From Dyella acidisoli (GTDB lineage Bacteria; Pseudomonadota; Gammaproteobacteria; Xanthomonadales; Rhodanobacteraceae): a DNA stretch of 64,000 bases. The stretch spans positions 1 to 64,000 of the forward strand of contig NZ_BSOB01000001.1 of NCBI RefSeq assembly GCF_030160295.1, given 5' to 3'. Numbering within the stretch: the first letter of the stretch is position 1; every line of letters starts with the position of its first letter. A program made the translations under genes and the position numbers. Shown here in pieces: positions 1 to 8,895 of this stretch. Under the pieces are notes generated by a model. It saw only the letters and a list, made by a program, of their open reading frames with translations, did not search any database and was not told the DNA's origin.

Positions 1-253
1 CGATGACACCCTGAAACGGATGATTATTAACGAAATATCAGTCGGTTAACGATGGTGACGGGTGTTTTTACCGGACAGTACTGGGGCCAGCAAAGAAAAG
101 TGACTCGGGCCCCTTAGGGTCCGAAAGCGCCGCAGGCAATCCCCCAACACCACGACATGCCCAGCCGAGGCCCCATGCTAATCAGGCCCCTTCGGAAGAG
201 AGGCACGCAATGCAAACTTTCCCGAATAGCAGTGCGCAGGTTGGGGGGCGGCA
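1..253. other. left-edge intergenic stretch
   Basis: No convincing gene is visible. A short open frame enters from the left edge and stops at about position 49. It could be the last codons of a gene outside the window, but it is too short to judge. The rest lies downstream of the minus-strand sensor kinase and shows no clear terminator hairpin with a T-run. Confidence 0.3.
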
Positions 254-3200
254 TCAACCACCCAACATCCAGCGCTGAAACCAGCGACGTTTGATGGATG
301 GCTGAACAGCATAAGCCGCATGCCGGGACAAGCTCAGTTCAACCGTGGTGCCTCGCGGACTGGCACTCCGGATGACCAGCTGACCACCAAGTTTCGCCGC
401 GCGTTCACGCATGCCCGCTACGCCCCAATGCCCGTCTTGTTGCTGCTCCTGGATCTTTTGTTCGCTAATGCCGATGCCGTTATCCGTGACATTCGCGATG
501 AAGGCGTCAGAGGTGTAGTAGATGGACACGAGCACCCATTCGGCCTCGGCATGTTTGAAAGCGTTGATGACGCTTTCCCGCACGATGGCGATGGTTTCCT
601 CGCACACTTCGGGGCGAAGCGGGCGTGACTCGCCTTCGACACGGATGGAGAAGTGTGTGTTCGAATGCATAGCCGCATCGTTACCAATGGCCTCCAGCTT
701 TGCCATAAGGCCTGCATGACCGGATTCTGCTTGCCGAAGCGCGCTGATCGCGTCGCGTCCTTCGATCAGGACACCACGCATTTTTTCTTCAATTTGAGTT
801 ACTCGAAGCCGCTGGGCATCCGACAACTCGCGGCTGTTGGAAAGCGTTTCGACTTGCAGCAGCATGCCTTGCATGCCTTGAAGCAGCGTGTCGTGCAGAT
901 CGCGTGCTATGCGCTCACGCTCGGATAGCCGCTCTTCCATCAGCAGGTGGTAACGCCGCTCGAGGAACCGGAGCCGAAGCAGGTAGATCAGCGAGAGGGC
1001 CAGCACGACAACACAAGCCACCAATACCTTAAACCAAAGTGTCTGGTAGAAGGCTGGCATGATCGTGAAATTCAACGTCGCCGGTTGCGGGCTGGCAACG
1101 CCGTCTTCGTTGAGTGCAGAAACTTCAAAGCGGTAATTGCCGGGTTGCATGTTGGCGTAGAAGACTTCGCGCCGACCACCGTCGTCCTGCCAGTCGCTAT
1201 CCACTCCCTTGAGCCGATATCGGAAATGCACACGTTCCGGCATGGACATGGCGGGTGCGGTATAGGCGATGTGAATGCCGTGCGTCGTCGGCGGCATGGA
1301 CGGCACGGATTGCGCCGGCCAGGTGGATTTCGCCGCGGTGAGCGTGCTGATCGTAACGTCTGGCGCAATCGTGTTGCGCCGGATATGCGACGGGTCGATC
1401 CAGGAAAGATTCTGCTTGGTCACCACCCAGATTCGACCATCCGTGCTTTCGGTCATGGTCGGGCCGGGACGAATGGGAATGGCCACTCCGTTGATGCCAT
1501 CCGCTTGCGTGAAGAGTTCGTAGCTGGGTCGGTAGCCTGGCTGCTTGAGCCATTTCGCGATCTCATCAGCGCCTATCCGATAGACACCATCAGGCCCATT
1601 GAGCCATAGCTCGCCGGTTCGTGTTTCGACGACACCCGACATGTCGCGGAAGGTGTTGTCGTTTTTACCAACCAGACTCGTGAATGCGCCTGAGGGTGAT
1701 AAGTAAGCGACGCCATTATCGCCAGTGGCCCAGGCGTGCGTGCCGCGCACATAAAGGCTAAGCACGTTCCCGACGTTCAAGCCATTGCGGATGTCGTAGA
1801 GCGTGACGTGATCATGATCGACAACAGCGATGCGGCTGCCGGGATAAGTCAGCCAGATGCGGCCGGATTCATCACTAAGCACGCGAATGGCCGGGCCTTC
1901 CGGCAAAGCCTTCAGGCCGCCGTCGAGGGTCCAGCTTCCCTTGGATAATTTGAAGACGCCTACTTTGACGATGGATACCCACACATCGCCCGCTGCGTCT
2001 TCCGCGATACCTTGGCAACCCTGCAGGACTTGCTCGCCGTGCTCATCAGCTACGGTGCCGGGTGGCGGAGGAATGTGGGCGATGTGCGAGCCGTCGTAGG
2101 TTTCCAGATCATTTCTTCCCGGCATCCAGACAACGCCGCGACGGCTCACCATTGAACAGTCCGCGCCAAGTGCGAAGCCGGCAATGCGGGTAGGGTTCTG
2201 ATCGGCCTTGATATCGCCCTCGATGTGCAGGCCATATTCCCGAAGGCTGCCTACCCATACACCACCCTTTGCATCAGCGGCGATGGTTAGGTTAGACATG
2301 CTGCCCGGAAAGTGGAAGGGCGTGAATTTCCCGATCGTGAAGCGATCGACGCCATCTTCTGTCCCTACCCAAACGTTTGATTCGCGATCCATGAAGTAGA
2401 CGAGACCATATTGGCCCGTCAATCCATCACGCTGATCGAAGTGTTCCTCCGAAGAGGGTGAACCGCTTCCATCGTTCCATCGTACGCGCGTGATGCCTTC
2501 CTTATCTTCGTGAGTGAACCACAGTGCACCGGATGGATCGCGCAGGCTTGCCCAATAGGGATTATTGTCCTTGTTCAGCGCGATGCCAGGTGGAAGCCCG
2601 ATGAGATCGTGCATGGCTTGCGAAAGGTCGACAATGTGAAACTGGTGGTTTTGCTGGTCGAGTACGTAAGCGGTTTTGCTGTCGAACAGATAGATGTCGC
2701 CGTTGACCTTTCCGAACCATCGCGGGTGCTGGCCGGGATAGCCCTGGGAAGGGCCTATCGTTTCCCAGTGATCGTTTTTTTGCCTGGCAACACCACGTGT
2801 CGTTGCAATCCAGAGCGTCCCATCAGCGGTTCGCACAAAACCTATGACGCTACCGCCGGGCAGATCTGACGCAGGAATGTTCGATAGCTTTCCGTCATGC
2901 AGCACACTGATGCCACCGAATGTGTAGCCCATCCACAGATCGCCATTCGGCTCCGCATAAAGAGAAAAAATATTCGTGGAAGGCAGCAGGCGGGTCACGC
3001 TCTTGTCAAAGTGCACCCCGTCAAACCGGTACAGGCCGTTCTGGCTTGCAAACCACAAAAAGCCGTCAGGTGTTTGGACGATCGCCGAGGTGTGCGAGGG
3101 GGCGCCATCCCGGGTTGGATAGGCGTGATGCTGCAGCTGGCTCAGCTGCAATCGATAAGGTGTTTGCGACGATAGCGGAACGATGGCGTGCGGCGGCTCG

Positions 3201-3349
3201 GCCGGCTTGGCCGCTGGTGGAAAACAAAGCGCTGCCAGAAGAAGGCACGCGAACGCCGAACGCAGGTATCGGAGCTGGTTGCCGACTCTTCGCCCGACCG
3301 GCAGAGGGGCCGTTCTGCCTACGGCATGCATGTTCGCTTGGACAACCAT
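254..3349 (-). CDS. two-component propeller sensor histidine kinase (LuxR-type partner expected)
   Basis: About 1031 aa. It has an N-terminal signal or anchor segment (hydrophobic stretch SAFACLLLAALCF), then a long periplasmic region of two-component-regulator propeller repeats of the type GFLWFASQNGLYRFDG. A Y_Y_Y domain follows near residues 700-760, then one transmembrane helix (WFKVLVACVVVLALSLIYLL). The cytoplasmic part is a HisKA_3 dimerisation domain with ERIARDLHDTLLQ (phospho-acceptor His about 819) and a HATPase_c domain with DNGIGI and a GVAGMRERA G-box. This architecture normally phosphorylates a NarL/LuxR-family regulator, but none is adjacent. A longer TTG-initiated version (3427) and an internal ATG (3331) are possible. 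The start region carries an 18-bp direct repeat that duplicates the start codon. It is a paralogue of the kinase at 13424. Confidence 0.88.
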   Translation of the reverse strand: MVVQANMHAVGRTAPLPVGRRVGNQLRYLRSAFACLLLAALCFPPAAKPAEPPHAIVPLSSQTPYRLQLSQLQHHAYPTRDGAPSHTSAIVQTPDGFLWFASQNGLYRFDGVHFDKSVTRLLPSTNIFSLYAEPNGDLWMGYTFGGISVLHDGKLSNIPASDLPGGSVIGFVRTADGTLWIATTRGVARQKNDHWETIGPSQGYPGQHPRWFGKVNGDIYLFDSKTAYVLDQQNHQFHIVDLSQAMHDLIGLPPGIALNKDNNPYWASLRDPSGALWFTHEDKEGITRVRWNDGSGSPSSEEHFDQRDGLTGQYGLVYFMDRESNVWVGTEDGVDRFTIGKFTPFHFPGSMSNLTIAADAKGGVWVGSLREYGLHIEGDIKADQNPTRIAGFALGADCSMVSRRGVVWMPGRNDLETYDGSHIAHIPPPPGTVADEHGEQVLQGCQGIAEDAAGDVWVSIVKVGVFKLSKGSWTLDGGLKALPEGPAIRVLSDESGRIWLTYPGSRIAVVDHDHVTLYDIRNGLNVGNVLSLYVRGTHAWATGDNGVAYLSPSGAFTSLVGKNDNTFRDMSGVVETRTGELWLNGPDGVYRIGADEIAKWLKQPGYRPSYELFTQADGINGVAIPIRPGPTMTESTDGRIWVVTKQNLSWIDPSHIRRNTIAPDVTISTLTAAKSTWPAQSVPSMPPTTHGIHIAYTAPAMSMPERVHFRYRLKGVDSDWQDDGGRREVFYANMQPGNYRFEVSALNEDGVASPQPATLNFTIMPAFYQTLWFKVLVACVVVLALSLIYLLRLRFLERRYHLLMEERLSERERIARDLHDTLLQGMQGMLLQVETLSNSRELSDAQRLRVTQIEEKMRGVLIEGRDAISALRQAESGHAGLMAKLEAIGNDAAMHSNTHFSIRVEGESRPLRPEVCEETIAIVRESVINAFKHAEAEWVLVSIYYTSDAFIANVTDNGIGISEQKIQEQQQDGHWGVAGMRERAAKLGGQLVIRSASPRGTTVELSLSRHAAYAVQPSIKRRWFQRWMLGG

Positions 3350-3506
3350 GACTCGTGGAAGATGCCCGATTCGCTTGGACAACCATGCTTGAAATTGGAA
3401 AAAACTGCTACCGCTTGAGACGCACAACTACCCGTTTGGGGGACGAGCGATAGCGGGGTGCTGGATAGAGTGGGAAACGAGTCGGCAGATAACCAGGGTG
3501 CCTACC

Positions 3507-4754
3507 ATGAACGTCCCAGCCGCCGTTATTCACGCACCGCGAAAGGCGGAAACCGCATACGCCATAGCGTGGGGATTCGCTGCCGTCTTCTACTTCCTGG
3601 AATATGCGTCGCGCTCGGCGCCCGCCGTGATGATCCCCGAGCTGGCGCAGGCGTTTGGGGTTACCGCGCTCGGTGTGAGCGCCATCCTGGGTACGTACTA
3701 CTACACGTATTCCACCACCAGCCTGGTGGCCGGCATCCTGCTTGATCGTTTTGGCGCTCGCTACGTTGTGCCTTCCGGCATGGCGCTGCTTGCCGCCGGA
3801 TGCGTGCTTTTCGCCGTTCCCCAGGCTTCGATGGGAAATATCGGGCGCCTCCTGCAAGGTGCGGGTTCGGCGTTTGCATTCACCGGCGCGGTGTATCTTG
3901 CATCGCACGGGTTCTCCGCCAAGAAGCTGGCGACGGCGATCGGGTTCACACAGTGCTTCGGCATGTTGGGCGGCACCATGGGGCAGATTGCCGTAGGGCC
4001 GCTCATTCATGGTGTTGTGGGTATCGGCCAATTCTGGATGGGATTGGGTGTCGTGGTGTTGCTGGTGGCAGTGGGCTTGCTGCTGGTGACGCCGCGCGAA
4101 GCGCATGCGGCCGTGGCCGGCGAAAAACGCAGCTTCCTAGAGCCTTATAAAGTCGTGCTCAGCAATCCGCAGTCATACATATGCGGCATTGTCTCGGGTC
4201 TTCTGTTCGCGCCTACGACGATTGGTGACATGGTGTGGGGCGTTCGCCTGTTTCAGGAAGACCGGCTATTCAGCTATCACGACGCCGTTTTCGCCATCTC
4301 GATGGTGCCATTCGGTTGGGTTTTCGGATGCCCACTCTTCGGATGGTTGGCCGATGCGCTTCATCGTAGAAAGCTCGCGCTTCTTATAGGTGTAAGCGCG
4401 ATGCTTGTGTGTGCCTTACAGCTGACGTTTCTCCCGGGCGCTCTGCCGAGTTGGGTCACGCTGCTGGTATTCGGCATCGCGTCGGGCGCCGCGATGATTC
4501 CTTACACGATTATCAAGGAAGTCAATCCGGACAACGTGAAAGGCAGCGCAACCGGTGCGATCAACTTCATTACCTTTAGCGTTACGGCCTTGCTTGGCCC
4601 CGTTTTTTCCAAACATATTGGAAAGACGATCGGTTCATCCATGATCAGCCCCGAGCTGCATTTCTTTAAGTCGGGCTTATTTTGGGTGGGCGTTATCGCA
4701 CTGGCTTTGCTGGTGTCGTTTGCGTTGCGCGAAACGGGGAAGCGTACTTCCTAG
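3507..4754 (+). CDS. MFS transporter
   Basis: 415 aa with about twelve hydrophobic segments in two six-helix halves and a basic loop between them (near LVTPREAHA). The half-site LLDRFGARYV after helix 2 and the matching WLADALHRRK in the second half are the MFS A-type loop motifs. The ATG at 3507 follows an AGGGTG ribosome site by 6 nt; a GTG at 3498 is the alternative. The substrate cannot be read from sequence. It is divergent from the sensor kinase across about 150 bp and is followed by a tautomerase-like gene, so a role in uptake of a small organic acid is possible, but that is inference. Confidence 0.85.
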   Translation: MNVPAAVIHAPRKAETAYAIAWGFAAVFYFLEYASRSAPAVMIPELAQAFGVTALGVSAILGTYYYTYSTTSLVAGILLDRFGARYVVPSGMALLAAGCVLFAVPQASMGNIGRLLQGAGSAFAFTGAVYLASHGFSAKKLATAIGFTQCFGMLGGTMGQIAVGPLIHGVVGIGQFWMGLGVVVLLVAVGLLLVTPREAHAAVAGEKRSFLEPYKVVLSNPQSYICGIVSGLLFAPTTIGDMVWGVRLFQEDRLFSYHDAVFAISMVPFGWVFGCPLFGWLADALHRRKLALLIGVSAMLVCALQLTFLPGALPSWVTLLVFGIASGAAMIPYTIIKEVNPDNVKGSATGAINFITFSVTALLGPVFSKHIGKTIGSSMISPELHFFKSGLFWVGVIALALLVSFALRETGKRTS

Positions 4755-4756
4755 CT

Positions 4757-4785
4757 GTCATCCCTGCGTGCGTAGGGATAACGAG
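4757..4785. repeat. REP-like palindrome
   Basis: A short imperfect palindrome (ATCCCTGCG ... CGTAGGGAT) sits between the MFS stop and the tautomerase start. It is similar in type to the larger palindromic elements elsewhere in the window (5935, 13142, 55184, 56237). Confidence 0.5.
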
Positions 4786-4812
4786 CAAAAACATCACAAG
4801 GTCGAAAAACGT

Positions 4813-5184
4813 ATGCCTCTCTATACGCTGGTTACGCAGAAAGGAACGCTCGACCAGACGGCCAAGGCTAGCCTGGCAAAACAACTGACGACCTTTCACT
4901 CCGAATACGCCGGTGTGCCGCAAAATTGGGTACACGTCGTATTTCAAGACTTCCAGCCGGGTGATGGCTTCACCGCCGGCGAACCTGCGGCTACGGCGGC
5001 GCTTACGCTGCTGATTCGATCTGGAAGATCAGCCGAATACAAGAAAGGGATGCTGATTCAGTTGTGGAACATGTTTCAGACGGCAACCGGTGCCCCTGAC
5101 GATCAGATCGTCATAGGGATACAGGAGGTTTCCCCCAGCCAGGCCATGGAAATGGGGCAAATCATGCCTGACGTTGCAGAGTAA
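4813..5184 (+). CDS. tautomerase-superfamily protein (4-oxalocrotonate tautomerase-like)
   Basis: 123 aa. It begins Met-Pro-Leu-Tyr, so Met removal would expose the N-terminal proline that is the general base in the tautomerase superfamily. The length is about twice that of the small 4-OT subunit, which fits the fused or cis-CaaD/MSAD-type group. Signature-like segments are VPQNWVHVVFQDF in the middle and an RSGRSAEYKKGM stretch with arginines. The start at 4813 was chosen because homologous proteins need Pro at position 2; frames upstream run through the REP-like element. It lies 58 bp after the MFS gene on the same strand, possibly co-transcribed. Substrate unknown. Confidence 0.75.
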   Translation: MPLYTLVTQKGTLDQTAKASLAKQLTTFHSEYAGVPQNWVHVVFQDFQPGDGFTAGEPAATAALTLLIRSGRSAEYKKGMLIQLWNMFQTATGAPDDQIVIGIQEVSPSQAMEMGQIMPDVAE

Positions 5185-5219
5185 TAAGGCAAGCGTAGTC
5201 CCGATCTTCAGTCGCGGGG

Positions 5220-5380
5220 TTATATCGTCGGGGAGAGCTTCTCTAGAAAATCCATCTCCAACTCGCCTTCGTACGTTTCAGCCCCGACCTTCAAGGCTTC
5301 CTTCACGCGCGCTTGTGACACCTCGCTGGCGACACTCAAATCGGACTCATGGGCTTCCGACGTCCCCCCGCTTTTGGGTC
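5220..5380 (-). pseudogene. possible gene remnant on the minus strand
   Basis: An open minus-strand frame of about 53 codons, closed by a stop at 5220-5222 and interrupted upstream by an in-frame TAG, encodes a coding-like, charged, helix-forming C-terminus (QARVKEALKVGAETYEGELE). It has no start codon in frame. I cannot name its family. It may be the 3' fragment of a lost gene. Confidence 0.25.
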
Positions 5381-5861
5381 GCTAGGCGGATACACCTTTT
5401 CCGGCTTGCCGTTGACGCCACGCTTCGGGTTGCAATGGGATGAAGCATCCGGCGACCGCAATCTGGCCGATCACCACGTAGGCACCTTCAATCCGCTTTT
5501 CCCGAATGGCTACTACGTGACATTGTCCGGTTATACGGGCTATACGAATTTTATCCACGCCAAGCCGTCCATTACGCTCAATCCGTTGCAGAAATTAAAG
5601 CTGATCGCTGCGATCGGTTTGCTGTGGCGTCAGACGACGCACGACGCTATATACGCGCAACCGGATATTGCCGTGCCTGGTACGGCGGGCGAGGGCGGGA
5701 AGCGAAGCAGTACCTATGCACAGCTTAAGGCGACTTGGGCCGTTTCGCGCAGCCTGTCGTTCGATGCTGAATTCGATCGGTACTGGGTTGCCGAGGCGCT
5801 CAGGCATGTAGGCGGGCATGACTCTGACTTCTTTGAGCTTGAACTTCACTGGGGGTGGTGA
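5349..5861 (+). pseudogene. truncated alginate-export-family outer-membrane protein remnant
   Basis: The 170 codons resemble only the C-terminal third of alginate-export-type porins: WDEASGDRN, TFNPLFPNGYY, GYTNFIHAKPS, and a final aromatic residue (ELHWGW) typical of outer-membrane barrels. The full family is about 400-500 aa and needs a signal peptide. Here there is neither a signal sequence nor the first half, and the same frame carries a TGA just upstream of the first ATG. I read it as a 5'-truncated relic. Whether the remaining piece is translated is unknown. Confidence 0.55.
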
Positions 5862-5934
5862 TTTATGCAAGCTCGCTGTGATCTTTCAAATCGCGCAATC
5901 GCTGAATTTTCGCGTTTCATTTCAACAAAACCGA

Positions 5935-6019
5935 TTCGTCGCCCCGGCGAAGGCCGGGGGCCAGTGACGTTGACGGACATCCAAGTCGCTAGGTCCCGGC
6001 CTTCGCCGGGACGACGAAC
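5935..6019. repeat. BIME-like paired REP element, copy 1
   Basis: Two facing palindromic units of the CCGGCGAAGGCCGG type, one at each end of about 85 bp, bounded by TCGTC and GACGA ends. The same layout recurs at 13142-13230, 55184-55330 and 56237-56323, always outside coding regions. Confidence 0.8.
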
Positions 6020-6068
6020 TTAGAAGTATGGCGAGCAGAATGAATTGAAGAACATGAGGAATAGCACC

Positions 6069-6752
6069 ATGTTGAAAATGCCAAAGCTTCCAACGCTGCT
6101 CAGCTTCAATGCCGGCTATATCGATACAGCCGGCTTTCTGGCGCTGCACGGCCTCTTCACAGCGCATGTAACTGGCAACTTCGTGACGCTGGGCGCTGCG
6201 ATCGTGTACAGGTCGAGCGGAACGCTGCCGAAGATTTTGGCGATTCCCGTGTTTTCTTTGGTTGTCATCTGCGTGCGCTTGCTGCACTACAGGCTGGAGA
6301 AGCTTGGCAAGCCTGTCTTGCGAACACTATTCCTTGTGGAGTTGGTGCTACTGATTGTGGGCGCATGGCTGGCATGGGCACTTGGTCCGTTCCCTGATGC
6401 CGACAATATTGGGACGGTCGTCGTCGGCATGATCTTCGTTACCGCCATGGCGCTCCAGAACGCGGTGCATCGTGTCCATCTTTCCTACGCGCCGCCGTCG
6501 ACGCTTATGACGGGAACCACCACGCAGATCATGCTGGACCTGGCGGACAAGTGGCATGGCGGTTTAAGCGAAGAGCAGGCAGCGACGGTCAATTCCCGTC
6601 TTGCCCGGTTCAGTGCAAACGTTGCCGTGTTCGCATTCGGATGTGGATGCGGTGCGCTGCTGTTTGCCGTCGTCAGCGTGAAATGCTTCGCGTTGCTGCC
6701 TCTCTCCGCTGCCCTGGCTTACGTACACAACGAAGCAAAAACCAAATCATGA
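6069..6752 (+). CDS. DUF1275 (YoaK-type) membrane protein
   Basis: 227 aa and about six hydrophobic segments. The family signature near the N-terminus is clear: FNAGYIDTAGF followed by THVTGN-like AHVTGNFVTLGA. A second family motif region is MALQNAVHRV and the MTGTTTQIMLDL segment. The ATG at 6069 follows GAGGA by 8 nt; an ATG at 6054 and a TTG at 6045 are alternatives. The molecular function of this family is not established. It is separated from its neighbours by the BIME element upstream and about 157 bp downstream. Confidence 0.8.
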   Translation: MLKMPKLPTLLSFNAGYIDTAGFLALHGLFTAHVTGNFVTLGAAIVYRSSGTLPKILAIPVFSLVVICVRLLHYRLEKLGKPVLRTLFLVELVLLIVGAWLAWALGPFPDADNIGTVVVGMIFVTAMALQNAVHRVHLSYAPPSTLMTGTTTQIMLDLADKWHGGLSEEQAATVNSRLARFSANVAVFAFGCGCGALLFAVVSVKCFALLPLSAALAYVHNEAKTKS

Positions 6753-6909
6753 CCGAGATATCACCGACGCGGTTTTGGTTTGACTGCATCGAGTAGAAGC
6801 ACAATCCATATCAGGACGACAGTTTCGTCCAATACGTTAATCGGCATTCGCGGCATGGTAACGACACAACTCCCATCGATGTTGTGTCAGACCTTCAAGC
6901 AGGTACCGC

Positions 6910-7839
6910 ATGTCCGAAGTCGTCAAAGAAAGCCAGCACAGCGCTGGCGCCAAATCCACCGTCCCCCGCCTCTTTGTGCTCGAGATTAATGCCGGGCGCA
7001 TTCACGTCATGAATACGGATGGGTCCGATCGTAAAACCATCGTAACGGATTGCCGTATGCCCGACGGCATCGTCGTCGATGTTGATGCAGGTCACATCTA
7101 CTGGACCAACATGGGCGTTCCCAACCTCAACGACGGATCGATCGAGCGTGCCGACATCGACGGCCGAAATCGCACGATGATCGTCGCGCAGGGAGACACT
7201 CACACGCCGAAGCAGATCATTCTCGATAAGCGAAACGGCAAGCTATATTGGTGCGATCGAGAGGGCACGCGCGTCATGCGCTGCAATCTGGACGGATCGA
7301 AGCTGGAGACGCTCATCGAAGTAGGGCGCGGCGAAGCCGATAGCAAGGATAAGACAAAGTGGTGCGTCGGCCTGACGATCGATGCGGAACGCGGGCATAT
7401 CTACTGGTCGCAAAAAGGTCCGGACAAAGCCGGGCTCGGCCGCATCTTACGCGCCAATGTCGAAATTCCCGCCGGCGAAACGGCTGCAGCCAGATCCGAC
7501 ATTGAGATCTTCTTCGATGGCCTGCCGGAGCCGATCGATCTTGAGCTCGACGACAAGCACCGCGTCCTCTACTGGACCGACCGCGGCGACCCTCCGCACG
7601 GCAACACGGTCAATCGCGCGTCCATCGACAACAAGCCGGCCGAGCCGGAGATCGTGATAACGCATCTGATGGAAGGCATCGGCATCGCCTTGGACGTAGC
7701 TGGTGATCGCATGTTCGTGACCGATCTTGCCGGCTCGGTCTATTCGGCGCGTCTCGATGGATCGGAAGAGAAAAATTTCCTCTATGCACAGGGCAACCTG
7801 ACCGGCATCGCCTACGCCGAAATCCCGAAGGAGAAGTGA
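6910..7839 (+). CDS. YWTD/LDLR class B-type beta-propeller protein
   Basis: 309 aa without a signal peptide, hence probably cytoplasmic. It shows repeated blades of about 45 residues with the YWTD-like core: HIYWTNMG, KLYWCDREG, HIYWSQKG and VLYWTDRG, each followed by an R-x-x-DG-type turn (ERADIDG, RCNLDGS, NRASID). It therefore folds as a six-bladed propeller related to SMP-30/strictosidine synthase-like lactonases and LDL-receptor repeats. It starts a six-gene block and ends one base before the start of the dehydrogenase gene, so it is translated with the acyl-CoA catabolic enzymes. It could be a lactonase or hydrolase for the pathway substrate, but no catalytic residues can be assigned with confidence. 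Confidence 0.75.
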   Translation: MSEVVKESQHSAGAKSTVPRLFVLEINAGRIHVMNTDGSDRKTIVTDCRMPDGIVVDVDAGHIYWTNMGVPNLNDGSIERADIDGRNRTMIVAQGDTHTPKQIILDKRNGKLYWCDREGTRVMRCNLDGSKLETLIEVGRGEADSKDKTKWCVGLTIDAERGHIYWSQKGPDKAGLGRILRANVEIPAGETAAARSDIEIFFDGLPEPIDLELDDKHRVLYWTDRGDPPHGNTVNRASIDNKPAEPEIVITHLMEGIGIALDVAGDRMFVTDLAGSVYSARLDGSEEKNFLYAQGNLTGIAYAEIPKEK

Positions 7840-7840
7840 C

Positions 7841-8818
7841 ATGTCTCATAGCAAGCCCATCCGCCGGGTTGCGATTATCGGCACGGGAGTGATTGGCGCC
7901 AGCTGGGCCGCACTTTTCCTTGCAAAGGGGCTGGACGTGGTGGCGACAGACGTTGCGCCGGACGCCGAAGCGGCACTGAAGCGTTTTATTGCAGCGGCTT
8001 GGCCTGCGTTGCAGCGGCTTGGCCTCGCGCCGGATGCTTCTCAGAACAGAGTGTCGTTCACGGCGAACCTTGCAGACGCCATCAAAGACGCCGATCTGGT
8101 GCAGGAAAACGGACCCGAGCGCATCGAGTTCAAGAAGACGCTCTATCGTCAGCTTGACGAGTTGTTGCATCCCAGCGTCATCATTGCCTCAAGCTCATCG
8201 GGCTTGACGATGAGCGAAATTCAATCCGCCTGCGAAAAGCATCCCGAGCGCTGCGTTATCGCGCATCCATTCAATCCGCCTCACCTGGTTCCTTTGGTCG
8301 AGATTGTCGGCGGAGCAAAGACGTCGAAGGATACGATCGACCGCGTAGCAGAGTTTTATACGAGCCTGGGCAAGCGAACTGTCCGCTTGAACAAGGAAGT
8401 GCCGGGGCATGTGGCGAACCGTTTGCAAGCCGCGTTGGCGCGAGAGGTCTATCACCTTGTTGCCGATGGCGTCGTCAGCGTCGCCGATGTCGACACCGCA
8501 TTGTGCTGGGGACCTGGTTTGCGCTGGGGCATCATGGGCCAAGTGCTGCTCAATCATCTTGGTGGTGGCCAAGGTGGCATCGAGCACTTCTTCCAGCAAT
8601 TCACCGGGCCCATGACCGCCTGGTGGAAGGTGCTGGGGTCTCCCGAACTTACTCCCGACGTCCAGAAGAAACTGATCGACGGCCTGCATGCCGAGATCGG
8701 TTCGCGTTCCATCGACGAACTTGCGTCGGAACGCGATGAGGTACTGCTCGGACTGCTTGAGCTGCGCAACAAAGTTGAGAAATCGAGCCAAGTCAAATCG
8801 GCAGCGCCGGTCGCTTGA
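7841..8818 (+). CDS. 3-hydroxyacyl-CoA dehydrogenase family protein (L-carnitine dehydrogenase-like)
   Basis: 325 aa, single-domain form. The Rossmann motif GTGVIG is at residues 14-19 with an acidic TDV after beta2. SSSSG at about 117-121 and AHPFNPPHLVPLVE with catalytic His142 are followed by the E-x-x family position in VEIVGG. The C-terminal helical domain begins around PGHVANRLQ. The length and the NPPHLVPL signature match the short lambda-crystallin/L-carnitine dehydrogenase branch better than the fatty-acid FadB branch. It would oxidise a 3-hydroxy group with NAD. The ATG follows the propeller stop by one base. Confidence 0.85.
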   Translation: MSHSKPIRRVAIIGTGVIGASWAALFLAKGLDVVATDVAPDAEAALKRFIAAAWPALQRLGLAPDASQNRVSFTANLADAIKDADLVQENGPERIEFKKTLYRQLDELLHPSVIIASSSSGLTMSEIQSACEKHPERCVIAHPFNPPHLVPLVEIVGGAKTSKDTIDRVAEFYTSLGKRTVRLNKEVPGHVANRLQAALAREVYHLVADGVVSVADVDTALCWGPGLRWGIMGQVLLNHLGGGQGGIEHFFQQFTGPMTAWWKVLGSPELTPDVQKKLIDGLHAEIGSRSIDELASERDEVLLGLLELRNKVEKSSQVKSAAPVA

Positions 8819-8895
8819 GGCTGGGCGCGCCCGTCTGGATCGATCACATATTTTCATCTTTTCCGGCTTTCGAGCCGAAGAAATCGGAGTTCCCA

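Noticed and set aside
7989..8025. 17-bp direct repeat of period 20 (TTGCAGCGGCTTGGCCT) in the dehydrogenase gene
   Set aside because: The two copies are in different frames and the protein reads normally through them (AAAWPALQRLGLAPD, as expected for the family), so it is probably chance, not a frameshifting duplication.
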